This document shows, piece by piece, positions 45,283 to 54,197 of a stretch of DNA of 64,000 nucleotides. Location: NCBI RefSeq assembly GCF_002157505.1, contig NZ_NFSC01000026.1, positions 184,225 through 248,224 on the forward strand. Direction: 5' to 3'. Within the stretch, counting starts at the first letter, position 1; every line of letters starts with the position of its first letter. A model generated the notes under the pieces. The model saw only the letters and a list, made by a program, of their open reading frames with translations, was not told where the DNA came from and searched no databases. Source of the DNA: Arthrobacter agilis. Its GTDB lineage: Bacteria > Actinomycetota > Actinomycetes > Actinomycetales > Micrococcaceae. Made by a program: the position numbers and the translations under genes.

Positions 45283-48234
45283 TTACTTCCTCGCTTTTTG
45301 CACGATGACGGTCTGCTTCGTCGTCTCTGTTGCTCCCTTGCTGTTTTCGAGCACTCCGGTGTAGACGTATTTGCCGGGGGCTCTGTTGGTGATAGCTATT
45401 GCCGAGCTTTGGGCTTGGGGGGTGTTCCAGGTGAGCTTCTGGGTGCGGATCAGTTCACCGTTCTCGTAGAGGGTGAAGGTGGTGCCGTTCTCACCGTCCT
45501 TCAGGTTCATGTTCACGGTGTAGTCGCCGTCGTGGGGTCCTTTGTCCTGGCCATGGTCGATGGAGAGTTCAGCCTTGCCCGGTGCCGTGGTGGCCTTGTC
45601 CTCGGGCTTTGGCGGAACAGTTCCGTGCCACATGGCGGGTGTGAGCGGCGTGACCGTCAGGCTCTCGAGCGTTGCGGATCCTCCCTGGGAGAACAAACCG
45701 ATCTCGTTGGCACCGGCGTTCGGGAAGACCTGGTCGGTGATGGTGGTCAGTCCCTCGTTGGCGAAGACCTCGACGGACGCTCGGTCGACGTAGATGCGCA
45801 TGGCCACTCGTCCGTCTTTGAGCGGCACGGGTGCGTCCTCGATGGATGAGAACGCCGGGTGGAAGCCCTCATTGCCGGAGTTGGTCCTGTCGACGAAGAG
45901 CCTGCTGGTTTGCGCGTTGTAACCGATCTTCGTGGTTTCGGTCCCGTCCCCGAGGACGCTGAGTCCGAAGGACTCGGCGTCGCCAGGGGAGAAGACGGCG
46001 TCGACCTGCACGACGTCCCCGGTCACTGGAAGGGTTTCAACGCCCTCCGTGATGTTCCGGGGGCCCGTGGTGTAGGCGGCGTCATCCTCGCGGAGGGTGT
46101 CAATCTGGTCGACGACTTTCTGCACGAGGCGGGGGCCGTCTGCGGTTTCGGTGAGGCTGACTTCTCGGGGGAGCGCCATGGAGCTTCGCCAGGTGCTGGT
46201 GGGGATGTCGTTGGCGTAGTCCCAGTTGTTCATCCAGCCGAGCATGATCCTCTTGTTATCGGGGATGTTGCTGAAGGAGACAGCTGCGTAGTAGTCCTTG
46301 CCCCAGTCGAGCCAGTCATAATTCTCGAGACGGCTTGTGGCGGGTGTGTCGGAGAACATGAACTCGTCGGCGAGGATGTGGCCCCAGCCTCCGCGGTTGT
46401 TATCAACCACTTTGATGCTGGCCTGACGGCCCTCGAACTCGCTGACATTCCAGTTCGTCCAGTCGAGCGTCTCGCTGTTGTTGCCGGTCGCGGTGCGGAC
46501 CACCTGTCCGTCGACGACAAGGTTGACGGAGGTCTCATTGCTGCGCGGCTGTGCGGGCTGATCGCCCAGCACGACGTGGTCGAAGGTGAGGTGGCCCCAT
46601 CCGCCGGTGGCGTTGTCGACGATCCTTATCTGTGCCTGCTTGCCTTGGTAGGCGCTGACGTCCCAGCTCTCCCAGTTGAGGGCGCCGTCGTTCTTGCCGG
46701 TGGCCGTTTCGACCACCTGTCCGTCGATGACCAGCTCAGCCTGGAGGCTTCCGTCGGTGCGGCGGCCGCCACCGATGAGGAAGCTCAGGTTGAAGTTGTC
46801 GATGGTGAACTCGGGAGAGGTGAGGGTGCCGGTGTTGTTGTCGGCGTTGGGTCCGGCTTCGAAGGTGTTGAGTCGGCCGGTGTCGATGGCATATTCACCA
46901 CCTCCGGTTGATGGGTTGCGTGCAGCCTCGAAGTCTCCTGAAAGGGTCCACCCCTGCTCGGTGAGGGTACCTTGCGGGTATTCGAAGCCGTTGAAGAGCA
47001 GAGTTCCCGCCGGCGGGGTGTTGCCCAGTTGTCCTCCCTCGATGTGCGGGTGGGAGCCGCCGCCGACGAGGAAGTTGATGTAGTCCTCACCTCCGACGGT
47101 GAAGGTGGGGGACTCGATGGTTCCCACTGGCCAGTCGCCGTCGTTGAATCCGTTGATGAGACCTGCTCCGCTGTACCCGGAGACGGGAAGCTGCCCGGGG
47201 AGATTGCCCGGCGCCGGGGTTTGACCCCAGGGGCCGTTTGCCCAATTGCCCGGTTCGTTGTTGACGGTCCAGCCGTTGTAGGTTCCGTCGTTGAACCCGG
47301 CGAAGGTTGTTCCGTCGGGGATGGAGTCGATGGGCTCAGTGGTGTCAGAGGTGAAGGTGGTGCCGTCGAAGTCACCGACGAAGTACTGACCGCCGCTTCC
47401 GCCGGCGACCCCACCGGGGTTGAGGTTGACGACCATGACCCATTTGATGTTGTTGGGGTCCCCGTCGACGGCTATGGGGAACAGGTCCGGGCATTCCCAG
47501 ACGCCCGCTGTCGAATTGGCTGGCCCGAAGTCGCTGAGGTGGGTCCAGTCCTTGAGGTTGTCGCTCTTGTAGAGGACGACCTTGTGGTCGGTGGCCTCAA
47601 CTGTGGTCATCACCCAGTAGGATCCGGCGGGACCGTCGTAGCGGAACACCTTGGGGTCCCTGAAGTTCGCTGAACTCCGGTCGAGGACCGGATTCCCCTC
47701 GTACTTTGTCCAGGTTTGGCCCTCATCGGTGCTGTAGGCGAGCGACTGAGCCTGACGACCAGCCAGGGTTGGGTGCGCTCCGGTGTAGGCACTGGTGTAG
47801 ACGGCAACCAGTGGCGGGTTCTCAGCCGTGCCGAAGCCCGAGGAGTTGGTCTCATCGACCACGATCGAGCCCGAGAAAATGTCTTCGATCGGCACACCCT
47901 CGGCGTTGAAGGTCTGCGGGATGGCTAGGGGCTGCTCCTTCCACTGAAGGAGATCCGTGGACGTGGCGTGCCCCCAGCTCATGTTGCCCCAGGTCGTGCC
48001 GGAGGGGTTGTGCTGGAAGAACAGGTGGTACTTGCCCTTGTAGAACACCATCCCGTTGGGGTCGTTCATCCAGTTCTTCTCTGGACTGAAGTGGATGAAT
48101 GGGCGGTACTGCTGGGTTGCGGGATCGACAGGTGCTTCTTCGGCCAGGGCTGGAGCACTGGCTGCAAGCAGCGAGGCCGCCAGAGCGGCGATCACTCCTG
48201 CTGTGAGGGTTTGGCTGCGGGTTCCGGACTTCAT
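45283..48234 (-). CDS. Secreted multidomain GH32 fructan hydrolase (levanase/inulinase type)
   Basis: The 983-aa protein has a Sec signal peptide (cleavage near AAS...ALA, about residue 31). The GH32 landmarks are WMNDPNG (Asp58 nucleophile), FRDP (residues 191-194) and WECPD (Glu247 acid/base). An insertion of about 330 residues (roughly 305-636) splits the catalytic propeller before YDWLDWGKDYYAAVSFSNIP. It includes two similar 60-residue units (500-560 and 571-631). After the GH32 C-terminal beta-sandwich (about 725-865) comes a C-terminal Ig/chitinase-like domain (about 885-980). It has no LPxTG anchor. A LacI operator and promoter lie upstream. The substrate is a fructan; levan versus inulin is not decided. 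Confidence 0.9.
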   Translation of the reverse strand: MKSGTRSQTLTAGVIAALAASLLAASAPALAEEAPVDPATQQYRPFIHFSPEKNWMNDPNGMVFYKGKYHLFFQHNPSGTTWGNMSWGHATSTDLLQWKEQPLAIPQTFNAEGVPIEDIFSGSIVVDETNSSGFGTAENPPLVAVYTSAYTGAHPTLAGRQAQSLAYSTDEGQTWTKYEGNPVLDRSSANFRDPKVFRYDGPAGSYWVMTTVEATDHKVVLYKSDNLKDWTHLSDFGPANSTAGVWECPDLFPIAVDGDPNNIKWVMVVNLNPGGVAGGSGGQYFVGDFDGTTFTSDTTEPIDSIPDGTTFAGFNDGTYNGWTVNNEPGNWANGPWGQTPAPGNLPGQLPVSGYSGAGLINGFNDGDWPVGTIESPTFTVGGEDYINFLVGGGSHPHIEGGQLGNTPPAGTLLFNGFEYPQGTLTEQGWTLSGDFEAARNPSTGGGEYAIDTGRLNTFEAGPNADNNTGTLTSPEFTIDNFNLSFLIGGGRRTDGSLQAELVIDGQVVETATGKNDGALNWESWDVSAYQGKQAQIRIVDNATGGWGHLTFDHVVLGDQPAQPRSNETSVNLVVDGQVVRTATGNNSETLDWTNWNVSEFEGRQASIKVVDNNRGGWGHILADEFMFSDTPATSRLENYDWLDWGKDYYAAVSFSNIPDNKRIMLGWMNNWDYANDIPTSTWRSSMALPREVSLTETADGPRLVQKVVDQIDTLREDDAAYTTGPRNITEGVETLPVTGDVVQVDAVFSPGDAESFGLSVLGDGTETTKIGYNAQTSRLFVDRTNSGNEGFHPAFSSIEDAPVPLKDGRVAMRIYVDRASVEVFANEGLTTITDQVFPNAGANEIGLFSQGGSATLESLTVTPLTPAMWHGTVPPKPEDKATTAPGKAELSIDHGQDKGPHDGDYTVNMNLKDGENGTTFTLYENGELIRTQKLTWNTPQAQSSAIAITNRAPGKYVYTGVLENSKGATETTKQTVIVQKARK

Positions 48235-48272
48235 GGTCTAGGTACGCCCTTCATTGCGCGTGTCAGCTGGAC

Positions 48273-48286
48273 TGACAACGTTGTCA
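48273..48286. promoter_or_regulatory. Fructan LacI operator at the GH32 promoter
   Basis: TGACAACGTTGTCA is a perfect palindrome, identical to the one before the second GH32 gene at 54.2 kb. It lies 13 bp past the -10 box of the promoter. Confidence 0.88.
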
Positions 48287-48299
48287 ACTGGTGGATGTG

Positions 48300-48329
48300 A
48301 TGCTACGCACTGTCCACCGGACATTTCAA
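48300..48329 (-). promoter_or_regulatory. Promoter of the first GH32 gene
   Basis: On the minus strand, -35 TTGAAA (plus-strand TTTCAA at 48324-48329) and -10 TAGCAT (ATGCTA at 48300-48305) are spaced by 18 bp. The operator follows immediately. Confidence 0.6.
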
Positions 48330-48346
48330 GGGCGTCCAGTCCCGCT

Positions 48347-49321
48347 TCAGGTGCCCGCCGTTGCAGTGGTCGCAGGCACCGAAGCACTGCTGTTTTCGGG
48401 TTCCTCCGGGCGCTGCAGCAGGGCGCCGTGCGTGCGGCAGGTAGCGGCTGCGATGAGCATCGCTTCAGTCAGCGCGGTGTTCATTGCTGCTGACGTCTCG
48501 GGCATACCGTGCCGAATGAGAGTCGAAAGAACCGAGGACAAGGTCGCGTCCCCGGCCCCCATGGTGTCGACGATGGGCCCGGGGAGTTCGGCTACGGGGT
48601 GGTGGACCTCCGGGCGCAGGGCGCGCAGGATCGACGCTCCCTCGGGCCCCGCGGTAGCGAGCACGGTGGACGCTCCGGCCTCGAGAAGGCGGCGACTGAA
48701 AGCGTGGAGGTCCTCATCGGCGAGAAGCCTCGCATCGTCGTCACCGACTTTGCTGAGGAGGCTCCGTGCCGCAAGGAATGTGAAGTTGGCCAGGAAAAGC
48801 TCCCTGTTGACGAGCATTCCTGATCGGGGATTGGGGTCGATGACGAGGCGGCGCTGCGGCTGGTCGATCAACGCGGTGAGGGCGTCGACCTCTATCTGGT
48901 CGTCGAAGGGAAAGCAGCTGACCGCGACGAGCGTCGCTTGTTCCACTGCTGCCCGGTGAACGCTCTGATACACAAGGGTCCGATGCCGGGCGGCCTGGTT
49001 GAAAACGTACTGGGGTTCGCCGTTCGTGCGGTCGGAAACAGCACGGGCAGTGCCATAGGGAGCCGGTGTTGCCAGGAGCTCCACGTCGTGATGGCTCAGG
49101 AAGTCCTTGATACGCAGGCCGTCAGCGTCGTCACCGACCATGGCGATGAGGGTCGCGGGGACACCGAGCAGGGTCAGTCCGACCGCCACGTTCAGTGCCG
49201 CGCCGCCGGGGAAGGATTGTGACCCGCCCGGTTCACGCAGTTCGTCGATGAGGGCGTCACCGATGACGACGACGCTGCGGGTGGTCTGGGATGTCATCGT
49301 GGTTCTTTCTGTTGGGCTCAT
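48347..49321 (-). CDS. PfkB-family carbohydrate kinase (fructokinase-like)
   Basis: The 324-aa protein has the PfkB signatures GDALIDELREPGGSQSFPGG (substrate end) and PIVDTMGAGDATLSSVL (catalytic Asp in GAGD). It phosphorylates a sugar, presumably fructose released by the GH32 enzymes. ATG 49321 overlaps the LacI stop (ATGA), though no clear ribosome binding site is seen. ATG 49297 is an alternative. It lies in an operon with LacI, divergent from the fructose ABC genes. Confidence 0.85.
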   Translation of the reverse strand: MSPTERTTMTSQTTRSVVVIGDALIDELREPGGSQSFPGGAALNVAVGLTLLGVPATLIAMVGDDADGLRIKDFLSHHDVELLATPAPYGTARAVSDRTNGEPQYVFNQAARHRTLVYQSVHRAAVEQATLVAVSCFPFDDQIEVDALTALIDQPQRRLVIDPNPRSGMLVNRELFLANFTFLAARSLLSKVGDDDARLLADEDLHAFSRRLLEAGASTVLATAGPEGASILRALRPEVHHPVAELPGPIVDTMGAGDATLSSVLSTLIRHGMPETSAAMNTALTEAMLIAAATCRTHGALLQRPEEPENSSASVPATTATAGT

Positions 49322-50373
49322 CGTTGAGCGGGAGGAATTTCGCCACTGCCACGGATGATGAGAGTGGTCGGAACAATGCAGGTGCGAGGCGGTGCCACTT
49401 CTCCGTCGAGCCGGCCGATAAGGCGTTGAGCGGCGGTACGTCCGATGTCCTCGGGGTTCTGGGCGACGACGGTAACCCCTGGATCGAGTAGGTCCGAAAG
49501 CTGGAAGTCGTCGAAGCCCACAAGGGCTGTGCTCCGGTGCGCATCCCGCGACCGCAGTGCCCGGATCGCACCGATCGTCACCAGGTTCTGACTGGTGAAG
49601 ACTGCCGTGGGTGGCACGGGGGAGTCCAGCAGTGCGAGCATCGCCTGCGCTGCAGAACGTTCATCATGGAGATTTTCGATGACGGGAATACTACCGGTGG
49701 GAACGCCTGCCCGACCGAGAGCATCGAAGAACCCGCCGCGCCGCTGCGCTGCCGTGTAGATATCACTGCGGTCTCCCAGGTAGGCGATGCGCCGATGACC
49801 ATGGTCGAGCAAATGGTTGGTAGCCGTCATGGCGCCCTCGCGGTTGTCACTCACCACGCAGTCCCCGGTAATACCCGCCGGCTCCCGGTCCACGAAGACG
49901 ATGGGGGTCCCATGCCGCATTTCGGAAGCCAGGTAGGACTGGTCGCGCGAGATCGTGGTCAGAATCAACCCGTCAACCCGCCGCCTCAGGAAGGCGGCCA
50001 CCGAAGCCTGTTCCCGCTCAGCGTCATCATCCAGGCTTGAGGCGAAGACGGCGATGCCACGCTCAAGCGCCAGATCCTCAATGGCGCGATGCATGGCACC
50101 CGCGAAGGGATTGTCGACGCTGCTCACCAACAGGCCCAAGGTCCGCGTACGTCCGTCTGCTCGCCGTAAGTTTCCGGCCTGTTCGTCGGGGTGGTAGTCC
50201 AGTGACCGCGCAGCATCCATCACCTTCGCGATCGTCGCGGCCGAGACGTTCGGTTCCTGATTGATCACGCGGGAAACCGTCTTGATACCTACTCCAGCCA
50301 GCGCAGCAACGTGCCGCATCGTGGGCCGCGATCGCGGAGACTGTTGGGAACCTATGCCTGACATCGATGTCAC
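49318..50373 (-). CDS. LacI family transcriptional regulator of fructan/fructose genes
   Basis: The 351-aa protein starts at GTG 50373, with GGAG 8 bases upstream. The helix-turn-helix TMRHVAALAGVGIKTVSRVI lies at about 18-37, and a LacI hinge and sugar-binding domain follow. A palindrome of the regulon type overlaps its own start codon (50359-50372), so it is probably autoregulated. Matching palindromes occur at both GH32 genes and the fructose ABC promoter, which makes it the likely common regulator. Effector inferred to be fructose or a fructose phosphate. Confidence 0.9.
   Translation of the reverse strand: MTSMSGIGSQQSPRSRPTMRHVAALAGVGIKTVSRVINQEPNVSAATIAKVMDAARSLDYHPDEQAGNLRRADGRTRTLGLLVSSVDNPFAGAMHRAIEDLALERGIAVFASSLDDDAEREQASVAAFLRRRVDGLILTTISRDQSYLASEMRHGTPIVFVDREPAGITGDCVVSDNREGAMTATNHLLDHGHRRIAYLGDRSDIYTAAQRRGGFFDALGRAGVPTGSIPVIENLHDERSAAQAMLALLDSPVPPTAVFTSQNLVTIGAIRALRSRDAHRSTALVGFDDFQLSDLLDPGVTVVAQNPEDIGRTAAQRLIGRLDGEVAPPRTCIVPTTLIIRGSGEIPPAQR
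50359..50372. promoter_or_regulatory. Fructan LacI operator at the lacI start codon
   Basis: TGACATCGATGTCA is a perfect palindrome reading through the start codon region of the LacI gene. Confidence 0.75.
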
Positions 50374-50400
50374 GTTCTAATCTCCATCGTTCCTAAAGGG

Positions 50401-50430
50401 TTGACTGTGAGCCACGCCATAGTCTATACC
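50401..50430 (+). promoter_or_regulatory. Promoter of the fructose ABC operon
   Basis: -35 TTGACT (50401-50406) and -10 TATACC (50425-50430) with an 18-bp spacer; the operator starts 6 bp downstream. On the minus strand a CTGACA hexamer and TATAGA 16 bp away could form a lacI promoter overlapping it. Confidence 0.7.
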
Positions 50431-50435
50431 TAACA

Positions 50436-50449
50436 TGACATCGTTGTCA
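50436..50449. promoter_or_regulatory. Fructan LacI operator at the fructose ABC promoter
   Basis: TGACATCGTTGTCA is one base from a perfect palindrome and sits at the expected transcription start of the fructose ABC operon. Confidence 0.85.
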
Positions 50450-50485
50450 GGGAGAAGGCCTCCCGCCACCAAAGGAGATTCAAGG

Positions 50486-51607
50486 ATGAATCGCATGACA
50501 TCCCATCCATCCCCCTCGTTCCGCCGACGTATGACGACAGCGGGCTCGATCGTGACACTTTCGCTTCTGGCCCTCACCGCGTGCGGTGGAGGTAATTCGT
50601 CGACCGCCTCGGGTGAAGGTGCGGCGTCGGAATCAGCTGATGGGCCCATCGGCGTCTCGCTGATCGTCAAGACCACGACCAACCCATTCTTCGTTGCCAT
50701 GCAGGAAGGCGCTGAGGCCGCAGCTGACGCCGAAGGTGTGGAGCTGACCGTCGCCGCCGGCGAAGAGGACGGGGACGAGGACACTCAGATCCAGGCCATC
50801 GAGAACGCCATTTCCAAGGGTGACGCCGGAATTCTCATCACGCCCAACGGTCCGGCAGTCGAGGATGCGTTGGCCAAGGCCCGGGATGCCGGCCTGTTCG
50901 TGATCGCCCTCGACACCCCGCCCTCGGATCCTGAAGCCGCAGATATCACCTTCGCTACCGACAACTTCGTTGCAGGTCAGGAAATCGGCAAGTGGACTGC
51001 GTCCAAGCTGGCAGGTGAAAAGGCGACCATCGCCATGATCGATCTTTTCGACGACAAAATTGTCTCCGTCGATTACAACCGCGACCAGGGCTTCCTGGAC
51101 GGAATGGGCATCGACACTGCCGACGCTGAAAAGAACGGGGACGAGGAGAAGGCCGGTTCCTACAGTGGCGGTGAGTACGAGATCGTCGGCAACGAAGCCT
51201 CCCAGGGCGCCGAAGACGGCGGCCGCACAGCCGCCGAAACACTCCTTAGCGCCAACCCTGACATCAACGTCGTCTACACCATCAACGAGCCGGCTGCCTA
51301 CGGCGCGTATGAAGCCTTCAAGGCCGCAGGCAAGGAAGACGTCATCGTCGTTTCCATCGACGGCGGGTGCGCAGGAGTCGGCCAGGTCGATGAGGGCATC
51401 ATCGGAGCCACCAGCCAGCAGTACCCGGTCAAGATGGCCGAACTCGGTGTGCAGGCGATCGCCGAACTGGTCGAGACCGGTGAGGCCCCCAAGCCCACTG
51501 ACGGCAAGGACTTCTTCGACACGGGTGTCGCCCTGGTAACCAACGAGCCGCAGGACGGCCTCGAGTCCATTGACGCCGCTGCTGCCAGCGACATCTGCTG
51601 GGGATAA
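50486..51607 (+). CDS. Sugar ABC transporter substrate-binding lipoprotein (FrcB-like)
   Basis: The 373-aa lipoprotein starts at ATG 50486 behind AAAGGAG. Its signal ends in lipobox LALTAC, with Cys33 lipidated. The mature part is a type-I sugar-binding fold (VSLIVKTTTNPFFVAMQEGA, then AGILITPNGPAVEDALAKAR), like RbsB/FrcB. It heads an operon with a permease, a single-domain ATPase and an ABM-fold protein. With GH32 genes under the same operator, fructose is the likely ligand. Confidence 0.88.
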   Translation: MNRMTSHPSPSFRRRMTTAGSIVTLSLLALTACGGGNSSTASGEGAASESADGPIGVSLIVKTTTNPFFVAMQEGAEAAADAEGVELTVAAGEEDGDEDTQIQAIENAISKGDAGILITPNGPAVEDALAKARDAGLFVIALDTPPSDPEAADITFATDNFVAGQEIGKWTASKLAGEKATIAMIDLFDDKIVSVDYNRDQGFLDGMGIDTADAEKNGDEEKAGSYSGGEYEIVGNEASQGAEDGGRTAAETLLSANPDINVVYTINEPAAYGAYEAFKAAGKEDVIVVSIDGGCAGVGQVDEGIIGATSQQYPVKMAELGVQAIAELVETGEAPKPTDGKDFFDTGVALVTNEPQDGLESIDAAAASDICWG

Positions 51608-51620
51608 AGCACCCCTCGAC

Positions 51621-51661
51621 ATAGTCGGTCCGCGGGTCGATATTCTCCCCGCGGACCGGCT
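51621..51661 (+). terminator. Intercistronic hairpin after the fructose binding-protein gene
   Basis: Fifteen-bp arms (TAGTCGGTCCGCGGG and CCCGCGGACCGGCTA, one G-U pair) lie between the binding-protein and permease genes, with no T run. Confidence 0.75.
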
Positions 51662-51688
51662 ATCAGCAACGACCAACGGAGTTCTTCC

Positions 51689-52732
51689 ATGAACCAGACA
51701 GTTAAAACGGCGCCCTCGTCGGGCAGTCACGACCTCGCCAGCGAATTCCTCGACCGCACCACGCCGCTCACACGGGTGCGCAACACCCTGCACCGCTACC
51801 CGGCACTGAGCCCTGCCATCGTGCTGGTCATTGCCGTCATCGTCTTCGGCCTGCTCAACGAACGCTTCCTCGCTCCGGCCAACCTCTCGCTGATTACCCA
51901 GCAGGTCGCCGTCGTCGGAACCCTCGCCATCGCACAGACCCTCATCATCCTGACCGCCGGCATCGATCTCTCCGTCGGAGCTGTCATGGTCCTGACCTCC
52001 ATGGTCATCGCGCAGACCACCTCGCAGAACGGCGTTCCAGGCTTCATCGGACTGCTCCTCGGATTGGTCGTCGGCCTCGCCGCAGGCGCCTTCAACGCCT
52101 TCCTGGTCACCAAGTTCAGGCTGCCACCCTTCATCGTGACCCTCGGCACCCTGAACATCTTCATCGCCCTCACCCTGCTGTATTCGGCTGGCGCCACCGT
52201 CCGAGGAGCCGAGATGCCCGGCGTACTCACCGCTACCGGGACGACCTTCAGTCTCGCGGGCGTGAACATCACCAACGGCGTCGTCCTCATGCTCCTGCTC
52301 TACATCGCCGTTGCTTTCATCCTCGGGAAAACAGCATGGGGCCGACACGTGTACGCCGTCGGTGACGACAAGGAAGCCGCACGCCTCGCCGGCATCCGAG
52401 TCAACCGGGTCCTGGTCAGCGTCTACCTCGCCGCCGGAGCAATCCTCGCCGTCGGCGCCTGGATCCAGATCGGCCGCAGCAACGCAGCATCACCCAACGC
52501 CGGCGCCGACCTGAACCTCGACTCCATTACCGCTGTCGTCATCGGCGGCACGAGCCTCTTCGGCGGACGCGGCACCGTCTGGGGGACCCTCCTGGGAGCC
52601 CTCATTGTCGGCGTATTCCGCAACGGGCTCTCCCTCGCCGGACTCGACGTCCTCTGGCAAACCTTCGCCGTGGGCGTCCTCATCATCATCGCGGTCTCCG
52701 TGGACCAGTGGATTCGAAAGGTACGCAAATGA
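51689..52732 (+). CDS. Sugar ABC transporter permease (FrcC/RbsC-like)
   Basis: The 347-aa protein has about ten hydrophobic helices. LIILTAGIDLSVGAVMVLTS near residue 88 is the RbsC-family signature, and VVIGGTSLFGGRGTVWGTLLGA near 272-293 carries the G-rich cytoplasmic loop of the CUT2 family. ATG 51689. Its stop overlaps the ATPase start by four bases. It pairs with the neighbouring binding protein and ATPase. Confidence 0.92.
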   Translation: MNQTVKTAPSSGSHDLASEFLDRTTPLTRVRNTLHRYPALSPAIVLVIAVIVFGLLNERFLAPANLSLITQQVAVVGTLAIAQTLIILTAGIDLSVGAVMVLTSMVIAQTTSQNGVPGFIGLLLGLVVGLAAGAFNAFLVTKFRLPPFIVTLGTLNIFIALTLLYSAGATVRGAEMPGVLTATGTTFSLAGVNITNGVVLMLLLYIAVAFILGKTAWGRHVYAVGDDKEAARLAGIRVNRVLVSVYLAAGAILAVGAWIQIGRSNAASPNAGADLNLDSITAVVIGGTSLFGGRGTVWGTLLGALIVGVFRNGLSLAGLDVLWQTFAVGVLIIIAVSVDQWIRKVRK

Positions 52733-53544
52733 CCGACACAGCACACCCGGCACATGCAACTATCCCAGCCAGTGGTGGAGACAGTAACCGCAAGCCAATC
52801 CTCGAGGCTCGCGACCTCGTGAAGACCTTCGGCAAGGTCGTCGGCCTCGATGGCGTATCCCTCTCGCTCTACCCCGGGGAGGTCCTCGCCATCATTGGTG
52901 ACAATGGTGCAGGCAAGTCCACCCTCATCAAATGCCTGACCGGCGCCGAAGTACCCGATCAGGGCGAGCTACTCCTTGAGGGCCAGCCCGTCCACTTCAA
53001 ACGCCCCCAAGACGCAAGGCAAGCCGGCATCGAAACCGTCTACCAGAACCTTGCCGTCTCACCCGCACTCGACGTCGCCGCCAACCTCTTCCTCGGACGA
53101 GAAGAGCGTCGCAAGGGCATCCTCGGCTCAGTGTTCCGCGTCGTCGACACCAAAGGCATGCGGCAAAAAGCACGAGCCGAACTCACCGAGCTCGGAATCA
53201 GCACCCTGCAGGACGTCACCGTACCCGTCGAGAACCTCTCGGGCGGCCAGCGACAGGCGGTCGCAGTAGCCCGCGCTGCCGCGTTCGGATCGAAAGTCGT
53301 CGTTCTGGACGAGCCGACCGCAGCGCTTGGCGTCCGGGAATCCAAGCAAGTCCTCGAGCTGGTGAAGAACCTTCGAGCCAAGGGCATCCCGGTGATCCTC
53401 ATCAGCCACAATATGCCGCACGTCTTCGAGGTGGCCGACCGTATCCACATCCAGCGCCTCGGCAAATGCGCCACGACCATTACCCCTCAGAGCCACTCCA
53501 TGACTGAGGCGGTCGCGATCATGACAGGAGCCCAGGCAGCATGA
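52729..53544 (+). CDS. Sugar ABC transporter ATP-binding protein (FrcA-like)
   Basis: The 271-aa ATPase has Walker A GDNGAGKSTLI near residue 60, signature LSGGQRQAVAVARAA near 168 and Walker B VVVLDEPTAALG. It is a single nucleotide-binding domain, unlike the 500-aa fused RbsA type, which matches the FrcA fructose class. It starts at ATG 52729 inside the permease stop and stops inside the next start (ATGA). Confidence 0.92.
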   Translation: MTDTAHPAHATIPASGGDSNRKPILEARDLVKTFGKVVGLDGVSLSLYPGEVLAIIGDNGAGKSTLIKCLTGAEVPDQGELLLEGQPVHFKRPQDARQAGIETVYQNLAVSPALDVAANLFLGREERRKGILGSVFRVVDTKGMRQKARAELTELGISTLQDVTVPVENLSGGQRQAVAVARAAAFGSKVVVLDEPTAALGVRESKQVLELVKNLRAKGIPVILISHNMPHVFEVADRIHIQRLGKCATTITPQSHSMTEAVAIMTGAQAA

Positions 53545-53852
53545 CGGACCAGAAGTCCGGCGCCGTCGCCCTCTATGCCGAATTCACCGCGAAGGAAGGC
53601 AAGGCCGACGAAGTCGAAGCACTCCTGCTCGATCTCACGACGAAAGTACGAGCAGAGCCAGGGAACATCGTCTTCGACCCTCACCGCCGACAGGAGGCGC
53701 CGGATGACTTTTTCGTGTACGAGATCTATCGGGACGATCAGGCATTCCAGGCGCACATAACCGCTGACTATGGGCGGGTCTTCAACGAGGCCCTCACCGA
53801 CCTGATTATCGGAGACGGTTCCCAACTGACCTGGCTCTCACCTCTGACATAA
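53541..53852 (+). CDS. Small ABM-fold protein (antibiotic biosynthesis monooxygenase domain), possible sugar mutarotase
   Basis: The 103-aa protein has the dimeric alpha-beta barrel pattern: an initial VALYAEFTAKEGKADEVEAL strand-helix unit, then FFVYEIYRDDQAFQAHI. It is the last gene of the fructose ABC operon, overlapping the ATPase by four bases. The same fold is used by quinol monooxygenases and by L-rhamnose mutarotase. In a fructose uptake operon, a mutarotase or epimerase role is a reasonable inference, but no catalytic residue identification was possible. Confidence 0.7.
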   Translation: MTDQKSGAVALYAEFTAKEGKADEVEALLLDLTTKVRAEPGNIVFDPHRRQEAPDDFFVYEIYRDDQAFQAHITADYGRVFNEALTDLIIGDGSQLTWLSPLT

Positions 53853-53864
53853 GTCCATAGAACA

Positions 53865-53902
53865 AAGCCCCAAGGTCTGGCACTCCGGACCTTGGGGCTT
53901 TT
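53865..53902 (+). terminator. Terminator of the fructose ABC operon
   Basis: Perfect 14-bp arms AAAGCCCCAAGGTC and complement at 53865-53878 and 53889-53902, with a 10-base loop and a T-rich tail, 12 bp after the last gene. Confidence 0.9.
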
Positions 53903-54197
53903 GTGTGCCATGTGCGCGCAGATTTAGGCCGCCAGAACCCGTTGGGTTCGGTGACCAGATAACCACAACTAGCCCTTCCGGGCAGTGTAGGGGTGGAAAA
54001 CGGTTCAGTGTCACTTGTTCAGGTGGTGGATAAAGGGTCGCATAGTGCAATCAGAAGGTACTTCCATATCCCAGCACTTGCCTGGAATGCGGAAGTACCT
54101 TTTGTCGCTTGAGTCGCTGTGGCGGTTCGGTCAAATGTCAGAGGACATTGCATTCAGACCTCTGGCGAATGAGCCGAATTCGTAGTAGGATTCGAAT
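53903..54197. other. Gap with a second hairpin before the second GH32 gene
   Basis: No gene is supported. A hairpin with perfect 11-bp arms (AAGGTACTTCC at 54055-54065 and its complement at 54091-54101), followed by TTTTG, resembles a terminator without an obvious upstream gene. A smaller palindrome GAACCCGTTGGGTTC lies at about 53936-53950. Confidence 0.6.
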
